In this document: piece after piece, positions 54,095 through 62,581 of the stretch
Layout: every line of letters begins with the position of its first letter
Position numbering within the stretch: position 1 is the stretch's first letter
Source of the DNA: Entomomonas sp945283395
GTDB taxonomy: Bacteria > Pseudomonadota > Gammaproteobacteria > Pseudomonadales > Pseudomonadaceae
Reading direction: 5' to 3'
Length of the DNA: 64,000 nucleotides
Assembly (NCBI GenBank): GCA_946480835.1
Contig: CAMLLC010000003.1
Coordinates: 184,857 to 248,856, forward strand
The notes under the pieces: generated by a model
The model's database searches: none
Told to the model about the DNA's origin: nothing
The model's input: the letters and a program-made list of their open reading frames with translations, nothing else
Translations under genes and position numbers: made by a program

Positions 54095-55591
54095 TCACTT
54101 ATCAAGTGGTTTCATATGAGGAAATAGTATGACATCACGAATGGAAGGAGAATCAGTCAATAACATAACCAATCTATCAATACCAACACCCTCACCAGAA
54201 GTAGGAGGCATACCATATTCTAACGCATTGATAAAATCTGCATCATAATGCATGGCTTCATCATCTCCTGCATCCTTATCTTTAACCTGTTGCATAAAAC
54301 GTGCAGCTTGATCTTCAGCATCATTTAATTCTGAATAAGCATTAGCTATTTCACGCCCACCAATAAATAACTCAAACCTATCAGTGATACTAGGGTCATC
54401 ATCATTACGACGTGCTAAAGGAGATACTTCAAAAGGGTATTGGATAATGAAAGTAGGTTGCTCTAACTTATGTTCAACCGTTTCTTCAAAAATCATCGTT
54501 TGTAATTTACCTAATCCCTCAAAGCCTTTAACATCTGCTCCCACTTTCTTAGCTAATGCCCTAGCTTTATCTATATCTTGTAAATCTGCTGCACTAATAT
54601 CTTTATTATATTTGAGGATAGAATCAAATACTGATAAGCGTGCAAAAGGTTCGCCAAAATGGAAAACTTTTCCTTGATAAGGTACATCAGTAGTACCTAG
54701 CACTAACAAAGCCAATTCACGGAATAACTCTTCGGTTAAATCCATATTATCCCTATAATCAGCGTAAGCTTGATACCATTCAATCATAGTGAATTCAGGA
54801 TTATGCCGAGTAGATACACCCTCATTACGGAAATTACGATTTATCTCAAACACACGTTCAAAACCACCAACCACTAAACGCTTTAAATACAGCTCGGGAG
54901 CAATACGTAAAAACATATCCATATCTAACGCATTATGATGTGTTTGAAATGGTTTCGCCGATGCGCCACCAGGAATAGTGTGTAACATAGGGGTTTCAAC
55001 TTCAATAAAATCCTTCTTTATTAAAAAGTTGCGAATATGATCTATAATTTTAGAGCGCGTCTTAAATACCCTTCTAACATCATCATTGATAATCAAATCT
55101 ACATACCGCTGTCTATAACGTAGCTCAGTATCTGATAGACCATGATGCTTATCTGGTAATGGCCGTAACGACTTAGTCAATAATCTAACCGCTTGTAAAT
55201 GGAGAAAAAGATCCCCCTTATTAGAACGAGATAAATACCCCTCTGCCCCAATAATATCTCCTAAATCCCAAGTTTTAATGGCAGCTAAAGTAGCCCCAGG
55301 CAAAGTTTTCCGATCGACATAAAGTTGTATACGATTCGTCATATCCTGAATAACAAGAAAAGCGCCTCTATTCAACATCAAGCGACCAGCTATCTTATAA
55401 ATCTTCTTATCAGCCTCTAAGGTTTCTTTATCCTTACCTTCACCCAAGGTTAACAACTCTGATGTATACGCATTACGGCGAAAATCGTTAGGAAAAGTAG
55501 TCTCTTCAGTATCACGAATATACTGTAATTTTTCTTTACGTTGCGCTATTAATTTGTTTTCATCCTTTAAGGAGGTAGTAAGTTCTGTCAT
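54095..55591 (-). CDS. lysS: Lysyl-tRNA synthetase (class II)
   Basis: A 498-residue class IIb synthetase. The N-terminal OB-fold anticodon domain covers about 55-170; motif 2 is FRNEGVSTRHNPEFTMIEWYQ (about 260-280) and motif 3 GEGVGIDRLVMLL (about 470-482). The ATG at 55591 has GAGAAAC upstream; a GTG four codons earlier is an alternative. It follows prfB by 24 bases, the common prfB-lysS operon. Confidence 0.97.
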   Translation of the reverse strand: MTELTTSLKDENKLIAQRKEKLQYIRDTEETTFPNDFRRNAYTSELLTLGEGKDKETLEADKKIYKIAGRLMLNRGAFLVIQDMTNRIQLYVDRKTLPGATLAAIKTWDLGDIIGAEGYLSRSNKGDLFLHLQAVRLLTKSLRPLPDKHHGLSDTELRYRQRYVDLIINDDVRRVFKTRSKIIDHIRNFLIKKDFIEVETPMLHTIPGGASAKPFQTHHNALDMDMFLRIAPELYLKRLVVGGFERVFEINRNFRNEGVSTRHNPEFTMIEWYQAYADYRDNMDLTEELFRELALLVLGTTDVPYQGKVFHFGEPFARLSVFDSILKYNKDISAADLQDIDKARALAKKVGADVKGFEGLGKLQTMIFEETVEHKLEQPTFIIQYPFEVSPLARRNDDDPSITDRFELFIGGREIANAYSELNDAEDQAARFMQQVKDKDAGDDEAMHYDADFINALEYGMPPTSGEGVGIDRLVMLLTDSPSIRDVILFPHMKPLDK

Positions 55592-55615
55592 ATCGTTTCT
55601 CACATAGTTATAAAA

Positions 55616-56711
55616 TTATAAACCTTGTTTCAAACTGGCTTCGATAAATTTATCTAAATCACCATCAAGCACCGCATCACAATTGGTATTTTCTACACCC
55701 GTACGTAAATCTTTAATACGCGATTGATCTAGTACATAAGAGCGAATTTGGTTGCCCCACCCTATATCTGATTTAGTTTCTTCTATAGCCTGAGCTGCTG
55801 CATTACGTTTTTGCTTCTCCAACTCATAAAGTTTAGCACGCAACATTTTCATAGCCGTATCTTTATTGGCATGTTGCGACCGTTGATTTTGGCAACATAC
55901 CACCGTATTAGTAGGTAAATGCGTAATACGTACTGCCGAATCTGTAGTATTAACATGCTGACCGCCAGCACCAGATGATCTATAAGTATCTATTCGTAAA
56001 TCAGCAGGATTGATATCTATCTCAATATTATCGTCAATTTCAGGAGATACAAAGACTGCTGCAAAAGAAGTATGCCGTCTATTACCTGAATCAAACGGGC
56101 TTTTTCTCACTAAACGGTGCACCCCAATTTCAGTACGCAACCAACCAAAAGCATATTCACCTTCTATATGAATAGTAGCTGATTTAATCCCTGCCACGTC
56201 ACCCTCAGAGAGTTCAATAATTTGCGCCTTAAAACCATGCTGATCAATCCATCTTAAATACATGCGTAATAACATATTAGCCCAATCCTGCGCTTCTGTC
56301 CCACCCGAACCTGACTGAATATCCAAATAAGCGTTATTAGCATCCATTTCACCACTAAACATACGGCAAAACTCTAAACCATCCATTAGCGTACTTAATC
56401 TAGTAACTTCTTTCTCTATGTCTTTAACAGCAGCTTCATCGGCTTCCTCAACGGCTACTTCAAGCAACTCATTAGCATCATCTAAGCCTTGAGTCATCTC
56501 ATCCACCGTTGCCACTACCTGCTCTAATTGTGCACGCTCTTTTCCTAAGCTTTGCGCTTGTTCCGGATTACTCCAAATAGCTGGATCTTCTAACTCACGA
56601 CTGACTTCGATCAAACGATCTTTTTTCAAGTCATAGTCAAAGATACCTCCGGATAGCTTCAGTGCGTTCTGTCAAATCTTTAATAGTATTTAAAAGCGGA
56701 TTAATTTCCAT
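55616..56711 (-). CDS. prfB: Peptide chain release factor 2, with programmed +1 frameshift
   Basis: RF2 releases peptides at UGA and UAA codons. The gene is in two frames: 24 codons from the ATG at 56711 (MEINPLLNTIKDLTERTEAI start) end at an in-frame TGA (56637-56639), and the rest continues in the +1 frame to 55616. The joined protein is about 365 residues. The stop-codon recognition motif SPF is in RKSPFDSGNRR and the catalytic GGQ in GAGGQHVNTTDSA. Low RF2 favours the shift, giving autoregulation. Followed by lysS. Confidence 0.97.
56636..56651 (-). promoter_or_regulatory. prfB programmed frameshift site
   Basis: The minus strand reads CGGAGGTATCTTTGAC: a Shine-Dalgarno-like GGAGG three bases before CTT, followed by TGA and C, as in the classical RF2 slip site. 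The CTT-decoding tRNA slips to TTT, skipping one T. Confidence 0.95.
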
Positions 56712-56961
56712 CACAACCTAACCATATCTTACTATACAAACTTACTATTATAACATTTTTACTAGTTAACTGATTAATACTCTTCTAATCTCTACCCCTA
56801 CTAGAAATTAGTTGCTTGTAAATAACATATAAACAATCTTAATGCCAGTTAATAAAGAGTTTACAACTCTTATTATCCCTATTCTATTTTAGTAAGATAA
56901 TTTAATAGCTCCGTCTCTACTAGCAAATTAAGACTAAATCAATTATATCACCATAAACTAG

Positions 56962-56994
56962 AAAAACTACTGCTATAACAAAATGTTATAGCAG
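56962..56994 (-). terminator. Rho-independent terminator of fumC
   Basis: A perfect 10-bp stem (CTGCTATAAC 56970-56979 with GTTATAGCAG 56985-56994), 5-base loop, followed on the minus strand by TAGTTTTTC. It starts about 10 bases after the fumC stop. Confidence 0.75.
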
Positions 56995-57003
56995 CACGTC
57001 TGA

Positions 57004-58413
57004 TTAAAAATGGCTTCTATCCAAATTAGTCATGGCGAGGGGATCAACCCATGCATCAAAATCTTTTTCAGAGACTAAATTCAATTCTAAAGCCACCTCT
57101 TTTAAACTTTTATTTTCTTTATGGGCAGTTTTGGCAATTTTTGCTGCCTTATCATAACCTATATGCTTATTAAGCGCAGTCACCAACATCAAATTATTGG
57201 TAAGATGCTTATTAATAATAGATGTATTAGGCTCAATGCCTACCGCGCAATGTTCATTAAAAGACAAGCAAGCATCAGCTAATAAATCTATACTCTCTAA
57301 GACATTATGCACCATAACAGGTTTATACACATTTAATTGAAAATTACCTTGGCTACCAGCAAAAGCTACTGTTGCATCGTTGCCAAAAACTTGTGCACAA
57401 ACCATTGTTAACGCTTCACACTGAGTAGGATTTACTTTGCCAGGCATAATAGAAGAACCAGGCTCATTCTCGGGAATCAACAACTCACCTATTCCACAGC
57501 GAGGACCACTCGCCAACCAGCGCACATCATTAGCTATTTTTAATAAAGCACCGGCCAAAGTACGCAACGCAGCCGAGGTATTCACTAACGCATCATGTGC
57601 TGACAAAGAGAAAAATTTATTAGCCGAAGAAACAAAAGGTTGTCCTGTTAAATCAGCAATATTAGCAGCACAACGATCACCAAATTGCCGATGAGCATTT
57701 AACCCTGTGCCAACTGCTGTACCTCCAATGGCTAAGTCATATAACCCGGTCAAACTACTTTTTACTAAAGATAAAGCAAAATCTATTTGAGCCACCCAAC
57801 CACTTATTTCTTGTCCTAACGTAATGGGCGTAGCATCTTGTAAATGAGTCCTACCTACTTTTACTACTTCTTTAAAGGCTAATGATTTCTGATGTAACGT
57901 ATCTCTTAACTTATTAACATCAGGTAATAACCTATTAAAAAGCTCTAAAACAACAGCAATATGCATAGCAGTTGGAAAAGTATCATTAGAAGACTGACCA
58001 CAATTAACATGATCATTGGGATGTACTACCGATTTATCTCCTACTTTACCCCCTAACAACTCCACAGCTCGGTTAGCAATCACCTCATTACCATTCATAT
58101 TAGACTGTGTACCCGAACCTGTTTGAAAAACTACTAAAGGGAAATTATCATTCAACTTACCAGCAATCACCTCATCTGCTGCTTTAACAATAGCATCTGC
58201 CACTTTCGCTGGAATTTCACCTAAATCCTTATTAGCTAAAGCTGCCGCTTTTTTTAAAATGCCGAAAGAATGAATAATAGTAGGATGCATCTTAAAACGA
58301 TCAACCCCTATTTTAAAATTCAACATAGAGCGTTCTGTTTGTGCTCCCCAATATTTATCGGCTGGTACATCTATCTCACCCATAGAATCATATTCTTTAC
58401 GCATATTGCTCAT
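57004..58413 (-). CDS. fumC: Fumarate hydratase, class II
   Basis: A 469-residue iron-independent fumarase that interconverts fumarate and malate. Signature GSSIMPGKVNPTQCEA (about 318-333), with QTGSGTQSNMNGNEV (about 98-112) and the HPNDHVNCGQSSND segment. The start YDSMGEIDVPADKYWGAQT is typical. The ATG at 58413 follows GAGGAAAA. Class II enzymes replace the Fe-S fumarases when iron is scarce. A Fur box and a PrrF-like RNA lie 200 or so bases upstream on the other strand, and in P. aeruginosa fumC1 is Fur-controlled. Confidence 0.96.
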   Translation of the reverse strand: MSNMRKEYDSMGEIDVPADKYWGAQTERSMLNFKIGVDRFKMHPTIIHSFGILKKAAALANKDLGEIPAKVADAIVKAADEVIAGKLNDNFPLVVFQTGSGTQSNMNGNEVIANRAVELLGGKVGDKSVVHPNDHVNCGQSSNDTFPTAMHIAVVLELFNRLLPDVNKLRDTLHQKSLAFKEVVKVGRTHLQDATPITLGQEISGWVAQIDFALSLVKSSLTGLYDLAIGGTAVGTGLNAHRQFGDRCAANIADLTGQPFVSSANKFFSLSAHDALVNTSAALRTLAGALLKIANDVRWLASGPRCGIGELLIPENEPGSSIMPGKVNPTQCEALTMVCAQVFGNDATVAFAGSQGNFQLNVYKPVMVHNVLESIDLLADACLSFNEHCAVGIEPNTSIINKHLTNNLMLVTALNKHIGYDKAAKIAKTAHKENKSLKEVALELNLVSEKDFDAWVDPLAMTNLDRSHF

Positions 58414-58627
58414 TATTTTTCCTCTATAACATATTTATTTTATTGGATTATTAACCTAGCATTAGAGTTCAACATAGTTTCTCTAATCATTTTTCCAAGG
58501 CTATTATGAATTATTTAAGAAGTGTTATAAATAATAGAATTTAGACCATCATCTAAAATTTAATATTCATCATAGACCCTTGTTAATATCATGTTTCTAA
58601 AAAGAAATAAAAAATATTAAAAAACAG

Positions 58628-58656
58628 TTGCAAATGATAATTATTATCATTAATAT
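58628..58656 (+). promoter_or_regulatory. Sigma-70 promoter of the PrrF-like RNA
   Basis: TTGCAA (58628-58633), a spacer of 17 bases, then TAATAT (58651-58656). The spacer is almost entirely filled by the Fur box, so bound Fur would block polymerase. Predicted start near 58663. Confidence 0.75.
58633..58651. promoter_or_regulatory. Fur box, perfect 19-bp palindrome
   Basis: AATGATAAT-T-ATTATCATT is an exact 9-1-9 palindrome and matches the Fur consensus arrangement of GATAAT units. It overlaps the promoter of the small RNA and also faces fumC, whose start is about 220 bases to the left. Confidence 0.9.
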
Positions 58657-58662
58657 AACAGC

Positions 58663-58780
58663 ATGTTGTTTGAAAGAGCAACTGGCAAATCAAAGTTATC
58701 TATTTCAACTTGAGTAGTTTGATTTGTCTCCTCATCAGGCTAATCACGGTTTTTACCCAGCTTTTGCTGGGTATTTTTTT
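58663..58780 (+). ncRNA. PrrF/RyhB-like iron-responsive small RNA
   Basis: No open frame is present, but the layout is that of a regulatory RNA. A consensus promoter overlaps a perfect Fur box, and about 115 bases later there is a strong intrinsic terminator: TACCCAGC (58754-58761), loop TTTT, GCTGGGTA (58766-58773), T7. The stretch around 58727-58750 (CTCCTCATCAGGCTAATCAC and flanks) agrees with the conserved pairing core of Pseudomonas PrrF RNAs as I remember it. PrrF RNAs are made under low iron and block translation of iron-using enzymes such as SodB and TCA enzymes. Exact ends are estimated. Only one copy is seen here, whereas P. aeruginosa has two in tandem. Confidence 0.8.
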
Positions 58781-58985
58781 ATTAACATCTTTAGCTTACT
58801 ACTAAGTTAAACATGGCTGCTAACTTATTTTTAATAGCACAAATCCTAAGCTATAAATACTAACACCTTTAGATAATATTTATTAATTTAATAAAAGATA
58901 AAATAGCATCATAATACCGTTCTATAATACTTTTTTAAAAAATTAGATAAGGTTATTATAAACAATTTTAATGAGGAGTTTTCTG

Positions 58986-59312
58986 ATGAGTGATATTATT
59001 CACGTCACTGATGATAAATTTACAGATGTAATACTCAAATCTGAACTACCTGTGCTACTTGATTTTTGGGCAGAATGGTGTGGCCCCTGTAAAATGATCG
59101 CACCGGTACTAGATGCATTAGCTGATGAGTACGAGGGAAAATTACAAATTTGTAAAATAGATATTAGCTCTAACCCTGAAACTCCTAGTGCATATGGAGT
59201 TAGAAATATTCCAACATTAATGATATTCAAAAATAGTGAAGCTGTTGCGACCAAAGTTGGTGCTGTTTCAAAATCACAACTTACCGCCTTCATAGACGCT
59301 ACCCTATCCTAA
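58986..59312 (+). CDS. trxA: Thioredoxin
   Basis: A 108-residue thioredoxin, cytoplasmic dithiol reductant. Active site WCGPC (31-35), with FWAEWCGPCK-IAPVLD and the cis-Pro in RNIPTLMIF (about 75). The ATG at 58986 follows GAGGAG by seven bases; an in-frame start five codons earlier overlaps that ribosome site and is rejected. Length matches E. coli TrxA. Confidence 0.96.
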   Translation: MSDIIHVTDDKFTDVILKSELPVLLDFWAEWCGPCKMIAPVLDALADEYEGKLQICKIDISSNPETPSAYGVRNIPTLMIFKNSEAVATKVGAVSKSQLTAFIDATLS

Positions 59313-59649
59313 AAATAGCTAAGCAACTACCTTAATTGGTAGTTGTTAACCTCCTTTTTGTAAACACTCAAATAGTGAATTGACTTATATCATTTGCTTT
59401 CCACCTTGCTTAAGGCTACAATGAAAGTATTATGAAAAGCTATAACAAAACTTTTATTATTATCAGTTATTCCCTTATCTCCCTCGAACACTATTGGCGT
59501 GGTAGTCTGTAAAGTCATTTCTACTTACAATTCTTAGCTTAACTCAGACACTTTTAAACACACCAAACTGCTTACGTGCATAAAAAATTAATTTACTAAA
59601 TCAAATATACTTATCTTTTGCATGTTAGTGGTGACAACGGAGAAGAACC
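59313..59649 (+). other. Intergenic region between trxA and mdtJ
   Basis: Starts with a hairpin after trxA: CAACTACC (59324-59331), 6-base loop, GGTAGTTG (59338-59345), then a T-rich stretch, probably the trxA terminator. A 26-codon frame at about 59431 has no support. The rest holds the ribosome site of mdtJ (GGAGAAG). Confidence 0.5.
59324..59360 (+). terminator. Probable trxA terminator
   Basis: Perfect 8-bp stem (59324-59331 with 59338-59345), loop TTAATT, followed by TTAACCTCCTTTTT. The T tract begins late, so strength is moderate. Confidence 0.55.
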
Positions 59650-60012
59650 ATGCGCGCATGGATATATTTATATGCAGCCATTATTAGTGAAGTACTAGGT
59701 ACTAGTTCTATAAAACTAACTAACCAACATATGCCTTTTTTAGGCTATCTAATTATGTATGCAATGATAGGGTTATCCTACTATTTTTTATCATTAGCTA
59801 TTAAAAAAGTACCTATAGGTGTTGCTTATGCCCTTTGGGAAGGAATAGGTATTGTTATTATCAGCTTGATTAGCATACACTTGTTTGGCGAACTAATAAC
59901 CCCCTATAAAGCAATGGGATTAGGGCTCATCATTTTAGGAATCGTGATGATCAAAGTGGGTACTATTAAGAAAGCCAACTCAAAACCGAATCTACCCCTT
60001 AATGAGCTCTAA
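59650..60012 (+). CDS. mdtJ: SMR-family polyamine/drug efflux subunit MdtJ
   Basis: A 120-residue small multidrug resistance protein with four membrane helices. Key features: the membrane-embedded Glu in IISEVLGTSSIKL (about 13), GLSYYFLSLAIKKVPIGVAYALWEGIGIV (about 43-71) and a short polar C-terminal tail. The E. coli MdtJ-MdtI heterodimer exports spermidine. The first helix Glu and ALWEG segment match MdtJ rather than EmrE. The partner gene begins two bases after its stop. Confidence 0.9.
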   Translation: MRAWIYLYAAIISEVLGTSSIKLTNQHMPFLGYLIMYAMIGLSYYFLSLAIKKVPIGVAYALWEGIGIVIISLISIHLFGELITPYKAMGLGLIILGIVMIKVGTIKKANSKPNLPLNEL

Positions 60013-60014
60013 TC

Positions 60015-60344
60015 ATGGAAACTATGCAATGGTTCCACATAGCATTCCTAGGTTTAGCTATAGTGCTAGAAGTACTAGCTAATATTCTTTTAAAATACTC
60101 AAATGGCTTCAAAAACAAAACACTTGGTACTCTTTCGATTCTTTTTGTACTAGGCGCATTTACTGCCCTAGCACAAGCTTTAAAAGGAATGGACTTATCA
60201 GTTGCCTATGCGATTTGGGGAGGATTAGGTATTATAGCTACCGCCACTATTGGCTGGTTATTATTTAATCAAAGATTAAAAGCCATCGGCTGGATAGGAT
60301 TAATAGTCCTAATCTTAGGTATGACCTTATTAAAAATATCTTAA
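60015..60344 (+). CDS. mdtI: SMR-family polyamine/drug efflux subunit MdtI
   Basis: A 109-residue four-helix SMR protein. WFHIAFLGLAIVLEVLANILLKYSNGFKNK (6-35) carries the essential Glu (Glu19), followed by GAFTALAQALKGMDLSVAYAIWGGLGI, which matches E. coli MdtI closely. Expected to form a heterodimer with MdtJ encoded immediately upstream and export spermidine or related cations. It is the last chromosome-core-like gene before the accessory island. Confidence 0.92.
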   Translation: METMQWFHIAFLGLAIVLEVLANILLKYSNGFKNKTLGTLSILFVLGAFTALAQALKGMDLSVAYAIWGGLGIIATATIGWLLFNQRLKAIGWIGLIVLILGMTLLKIS

Positions 60345-60566
60345 ACAATAAATTATAATGTAACCCTTGCAACGGTTTTCATAATGCTGAAATATTCACA
60401 ACCTGTTTTATAATGGCTGTAGCTGTTGGCTCTCATATAAATTGAAACTAAAAACTACAAAATACCAGTAGTTAGAAAATGTGATTATCATCTATGTGAA
60501 ACCACTAACTCTCTCAAATTGAAACTGGACTATTTTTGTAAGCTCATAATGATACGAGTTTTTAGA

Positions 60567-61189
60567 CTAGGCATTTTTAATAAGTGTTAGTGTATTAACC
60601 AAACTAATGTCCCGTAACGCTACTTTATAATAGATTTTTTGTCTGAGTTTAAGTTGCCATAAATGATCTATTGGAAAAACTTTCTTATAAGCAAAATACT
60701 CTATTAATATTCTCGAGTTTATTCCAATAATTTTGGTTATCTGTGATAGAAAAATATACTTAACATTAAAACTATTCAATACATCCTCTGTGATTAATCT
60801 TTTTCTACTTCGTTTATCTATAAAACGATCTATTAACCTATTATTCACTAATTAATACGCAAGTTGTTGGTTGATATTTAATAACTTTGCTAATTGGGGA
60901 TAGTAAAGTACTTATTATAGTAATTAGTAACCTCTTGTATCCAGTTATTAAGCTCCCTTTTGGATATAGCTAATCCTTTAATATTTCTATAATTATTAGC
61001 TATAGTTACTGCTATTTCTTGATTTTTAATCTTTTTAAGTAGTTTAGGCAAAGGGTTATCTATTCTTGAGCCTATAATTCGCATAGCGTCAGCAATAAAT
61101 ATTATTTCCTCTTGTATATCTGTTGCTATTTTAAATAGCTCCTTTAAAAACTGTGATATCTCTTGTGAGGAAAATAACCATTGAAGGCT
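60567..61189 (-). pseudogene. Decayed C-terminal part of a TniQ/TnsD-like transposition protein
   Basis: After the TAG that ends the TnsA-like frame, the same frame stays open for 99 codons (to TAG at 60890-60892) with no start codon until an internal ATG at 61084, reading LQWLFSSQEISQFLKELF and later NYRNIKGLAISKRELNNWI. A one-base shift near the end restores LYYPQLAKLLNINQQLAY, which stops at TAA and is followed in the same frame by 60567-60848, including FLSQITKIIGINSRILIEYF. The helix-turn-helix segments resemble the C-terminal part of TniQ-type proteins. Two stops and one frameshift show it is dead. Confidence 0.5.
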
Positions 61190-61963
61190 CTAATCTTTTT
61201 TAGGGGATATAGTCTTAGAAAAATACTTTTCTACTATTAACTGATTAAGTTGCTTTTTAGTAATACCTAGTACTTGAGTAGTCTGCTTAAAACTTATTCT
61301 ATCTTTTACTTCTTCTAATCTTGATCTAAAATCAGGTGCAGTCCTACATGCAAAGAGGTAACTTTCATGGTCATCTTCCTTTAAATAATCAATAATGGTG
61401 TCTTCTGAAAAAGGTTTATCAAGATCTGTTGAGATCATACCTTGTGCTATAAAGATATAAGCTTTATGAATAGAGCCAAGAAAGGTCATTAATTCCTTTA
61501 GATAAATAGGGTTCTCTCTCTGTTTAAGCCAATTTATTGTTTGTTCTACTTCATAGTTAGATAATAATTGTTGTTGATAACCCCTTAGAATCATTAGATT
61601 TCTTTCTCTAATAAGTTGTATTGAGATATTGTTATAGAAACTCAATACGTCTAAATCTTTTAATTTATTCTCAGGCTTTATTTCTACATAGACGATATCA
61701 CCAGTACCTAAAATAAGCTCGAAGTCTGGTGTGTATCGTTTAACCCTATCAGAAAAAGGTACTTTAAAGGTGATGGGTTGTTCTCTAAAGCTTTTAATAC
61801 CCCTAGAAAACTCAAATAAATAACACGCTCTACGTTCTAATTGTGACTCCCAAGCAACCATTCTGTTCATTTTAAAAGAAGGAAACTGCCCTCTTACTAT
61901 ACCTCTGGATCTAGTGATAGGCTCTCTAGCTCTAGTATTACCATCTAGCTTATTTTTAGGCAT
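61190..61963 (-). CDS. TnsA-like transposase endonuclease, possibly fused by deletion to a TniQ-like segment
   Basis: A 257-residue protein. The first 100 residues are a TnsA endonuclease domain (PD-(D/E)xK nuclease): SRGIVRGQFPSFKMNRMVAWESQLER (about 19-44) with Glu39/Glu43, PDF with Asp80, and VEIK with Glu94 and Lys96. A TnsA-type C-terminal region follows (LKELMTFLG, IAQGMISTDLDKPFSEDTI, about 155-191). The last 60 residues include a second helix-turn-helix (ISFKQTTQVLGITKKQLNQLI) that looks like TniQ rather than TnsA, and that reading continues past the stop. TnsA cuts the 5' ends of Tn7-like elements. No TnsB or TnsC is seen. ATG 61963 chosen over a TTG two codons earlier. Confidence 0.75.
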   Translation of the reverse strand: MPKNKLDGNTRAREPITRSRGIVRGQFPSFKMNRMVAWESQLERRACYLFEFSRGIKSFREQPITFKVPFSDRVKRYTPDFELILGTGDIVYVEIKPENKLKDLDVLSFYNNISIQLIRERNLMILRGYQQQLLSNYEVEQTINWLKQRENPIYLKELMTFLGSIHKAYIFIAQGMISTDLDKPFSEDTIIDYLKEDDHESYLFACRTAPDFRSRLEEVKDRISFKQTTQVLGITKKQLNQLIVEKYFSKTISPKKD

Positions 61964-62053
61964 GAGCAAACTATCTGCCTTGTGTCATAGACTCTACAGT
62001 ATTTTTTAAAGACATAAAAATCCCTTATAAAATCAGTAATAAAATTAACTTTT

Positions 62054-62146
62054 ATGGTTAAATTAAATAAGGCTAGCTTGACTAGTTATATTAGAAAGGA
62101 GATACTTGCAATTGCTAGGTCGCTTGGTATTTCCTTGCGAATATAA
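62054..62146 (+). CDS. Possible 30-residue small protein
   Basis: A short frame from ATG 62054 to TAA 62144-62146, on the strand opposite its neighbours, reading KASLTSYIRKEILAIARSLG near its middle, which looks like a helix-turn-helix or SAP-like piece. A convincing terminator directly overlaps its stop, suggesting a real plus-strand transcript. There is no good ribosome site before the ATG; AAAGGAG lies inside the frame. It may be a peptide, a remnant, or just part of a small RNA. Confidence 0.25.
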   Translation: MVKLNKASLTSYIRKEILAIARSLGISLRI

Positions 62147-62180
62147 TGGAGCCAACTAACCATGTTGCGCTCCATTTTTT
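62145..62180 (+). terminator. Strong plus-strand terminator inside the island
   Basis: AATGGAGC (62145-62152) pairs with GCTCCATT (62169-62176), and an inner CAAC/GTTG extends the stem past one bulged C; a T run ends at 62180. No ordinary plus-strand gene precedes it. Confidence 0.65.
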
Positions 62181-62206
62181 ACATAATCTTTTTCCTTGTC
62201 ATTTAA

Positions 62207-62581
62207 TTACATCCTCTGATTACAATTATTATCTTTAATCTTTAAAGCCGTACTCATAATAATTAGCTGTTCTTCAGTAAGTGTGCCCAATCTAACCCAC
62301 AGCTCTTTAATAAAACTATATTCTTGGCTACTGATTTCTGTAGGTAATTTTCTATTAAGCTTTGATAACTCAATACTTTCCCATAGCTTTTGTTGTTCTT
62401 GAAATGTTAAATTTAATACCTTAGTTATTTTCTCTAAAATCTTTTTTGTGGGCGGTCCTTTTTTACCTTTTTCTAATGAACTGACATAGCAAGGGTTAAC
62501 CTCTATATAATAGGCTAATTGCTTCTGTAGCAACCCTCTACTACGTCTTAAATGTTCAAGATAATTACCAAAAGGCATCAT
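62207..62581 (-). CDS. XRE-family helix-turn-helix regulator
   Basis: A 124-residue protein with an N-terminal XRE/Cro HTH (LEHLRRSRGLLQKQLAYYIEVNPCYVSSLEKGKKGPPTKKILEKI, about 8-52). The C-terminal part (about 60-124) is helical and unassigned. Such regulators control mobile elements or toxin-antitoxin loci. It lies 240 bases upstream of the TnsA-like gene on the same strand and could have regulated the transposition module. Two adjacent ATGs (62581, 62578) are equivalent. Confidence 0.8.
   Translation of the reverse strand: MMPFGNYLEHLRRSRGLLQKQLAYYIEVNPCYVSSLEKGKKGPPTKKILEKITKVLNLTFQEQQKLWESIELSKLNRKLPTEISSQEYSFIKELWVRLGTLTEEQLIIMSTALKIKDNNCNQRM

Noticed and set aside
59431..59511. 26-codon frame between trxA and mdtJ
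   Set aside because: Too short, no ribosome site and no similarity that I recognise.
60436..60527. Two AAATTGAAACT copies 77 bases apart, resembling the ends of some CRISPR repeats
   Set aside because: Only 11 bases match; the preceding 25 bases differ, there is no third copy and no cas gene in the window.
60345..60566. Tn7-like element end after mdtI
   Set aside because: I could not find a set of repeated transposase-binding sites or a credible terminal inverted repeat with a target duplication by eye.
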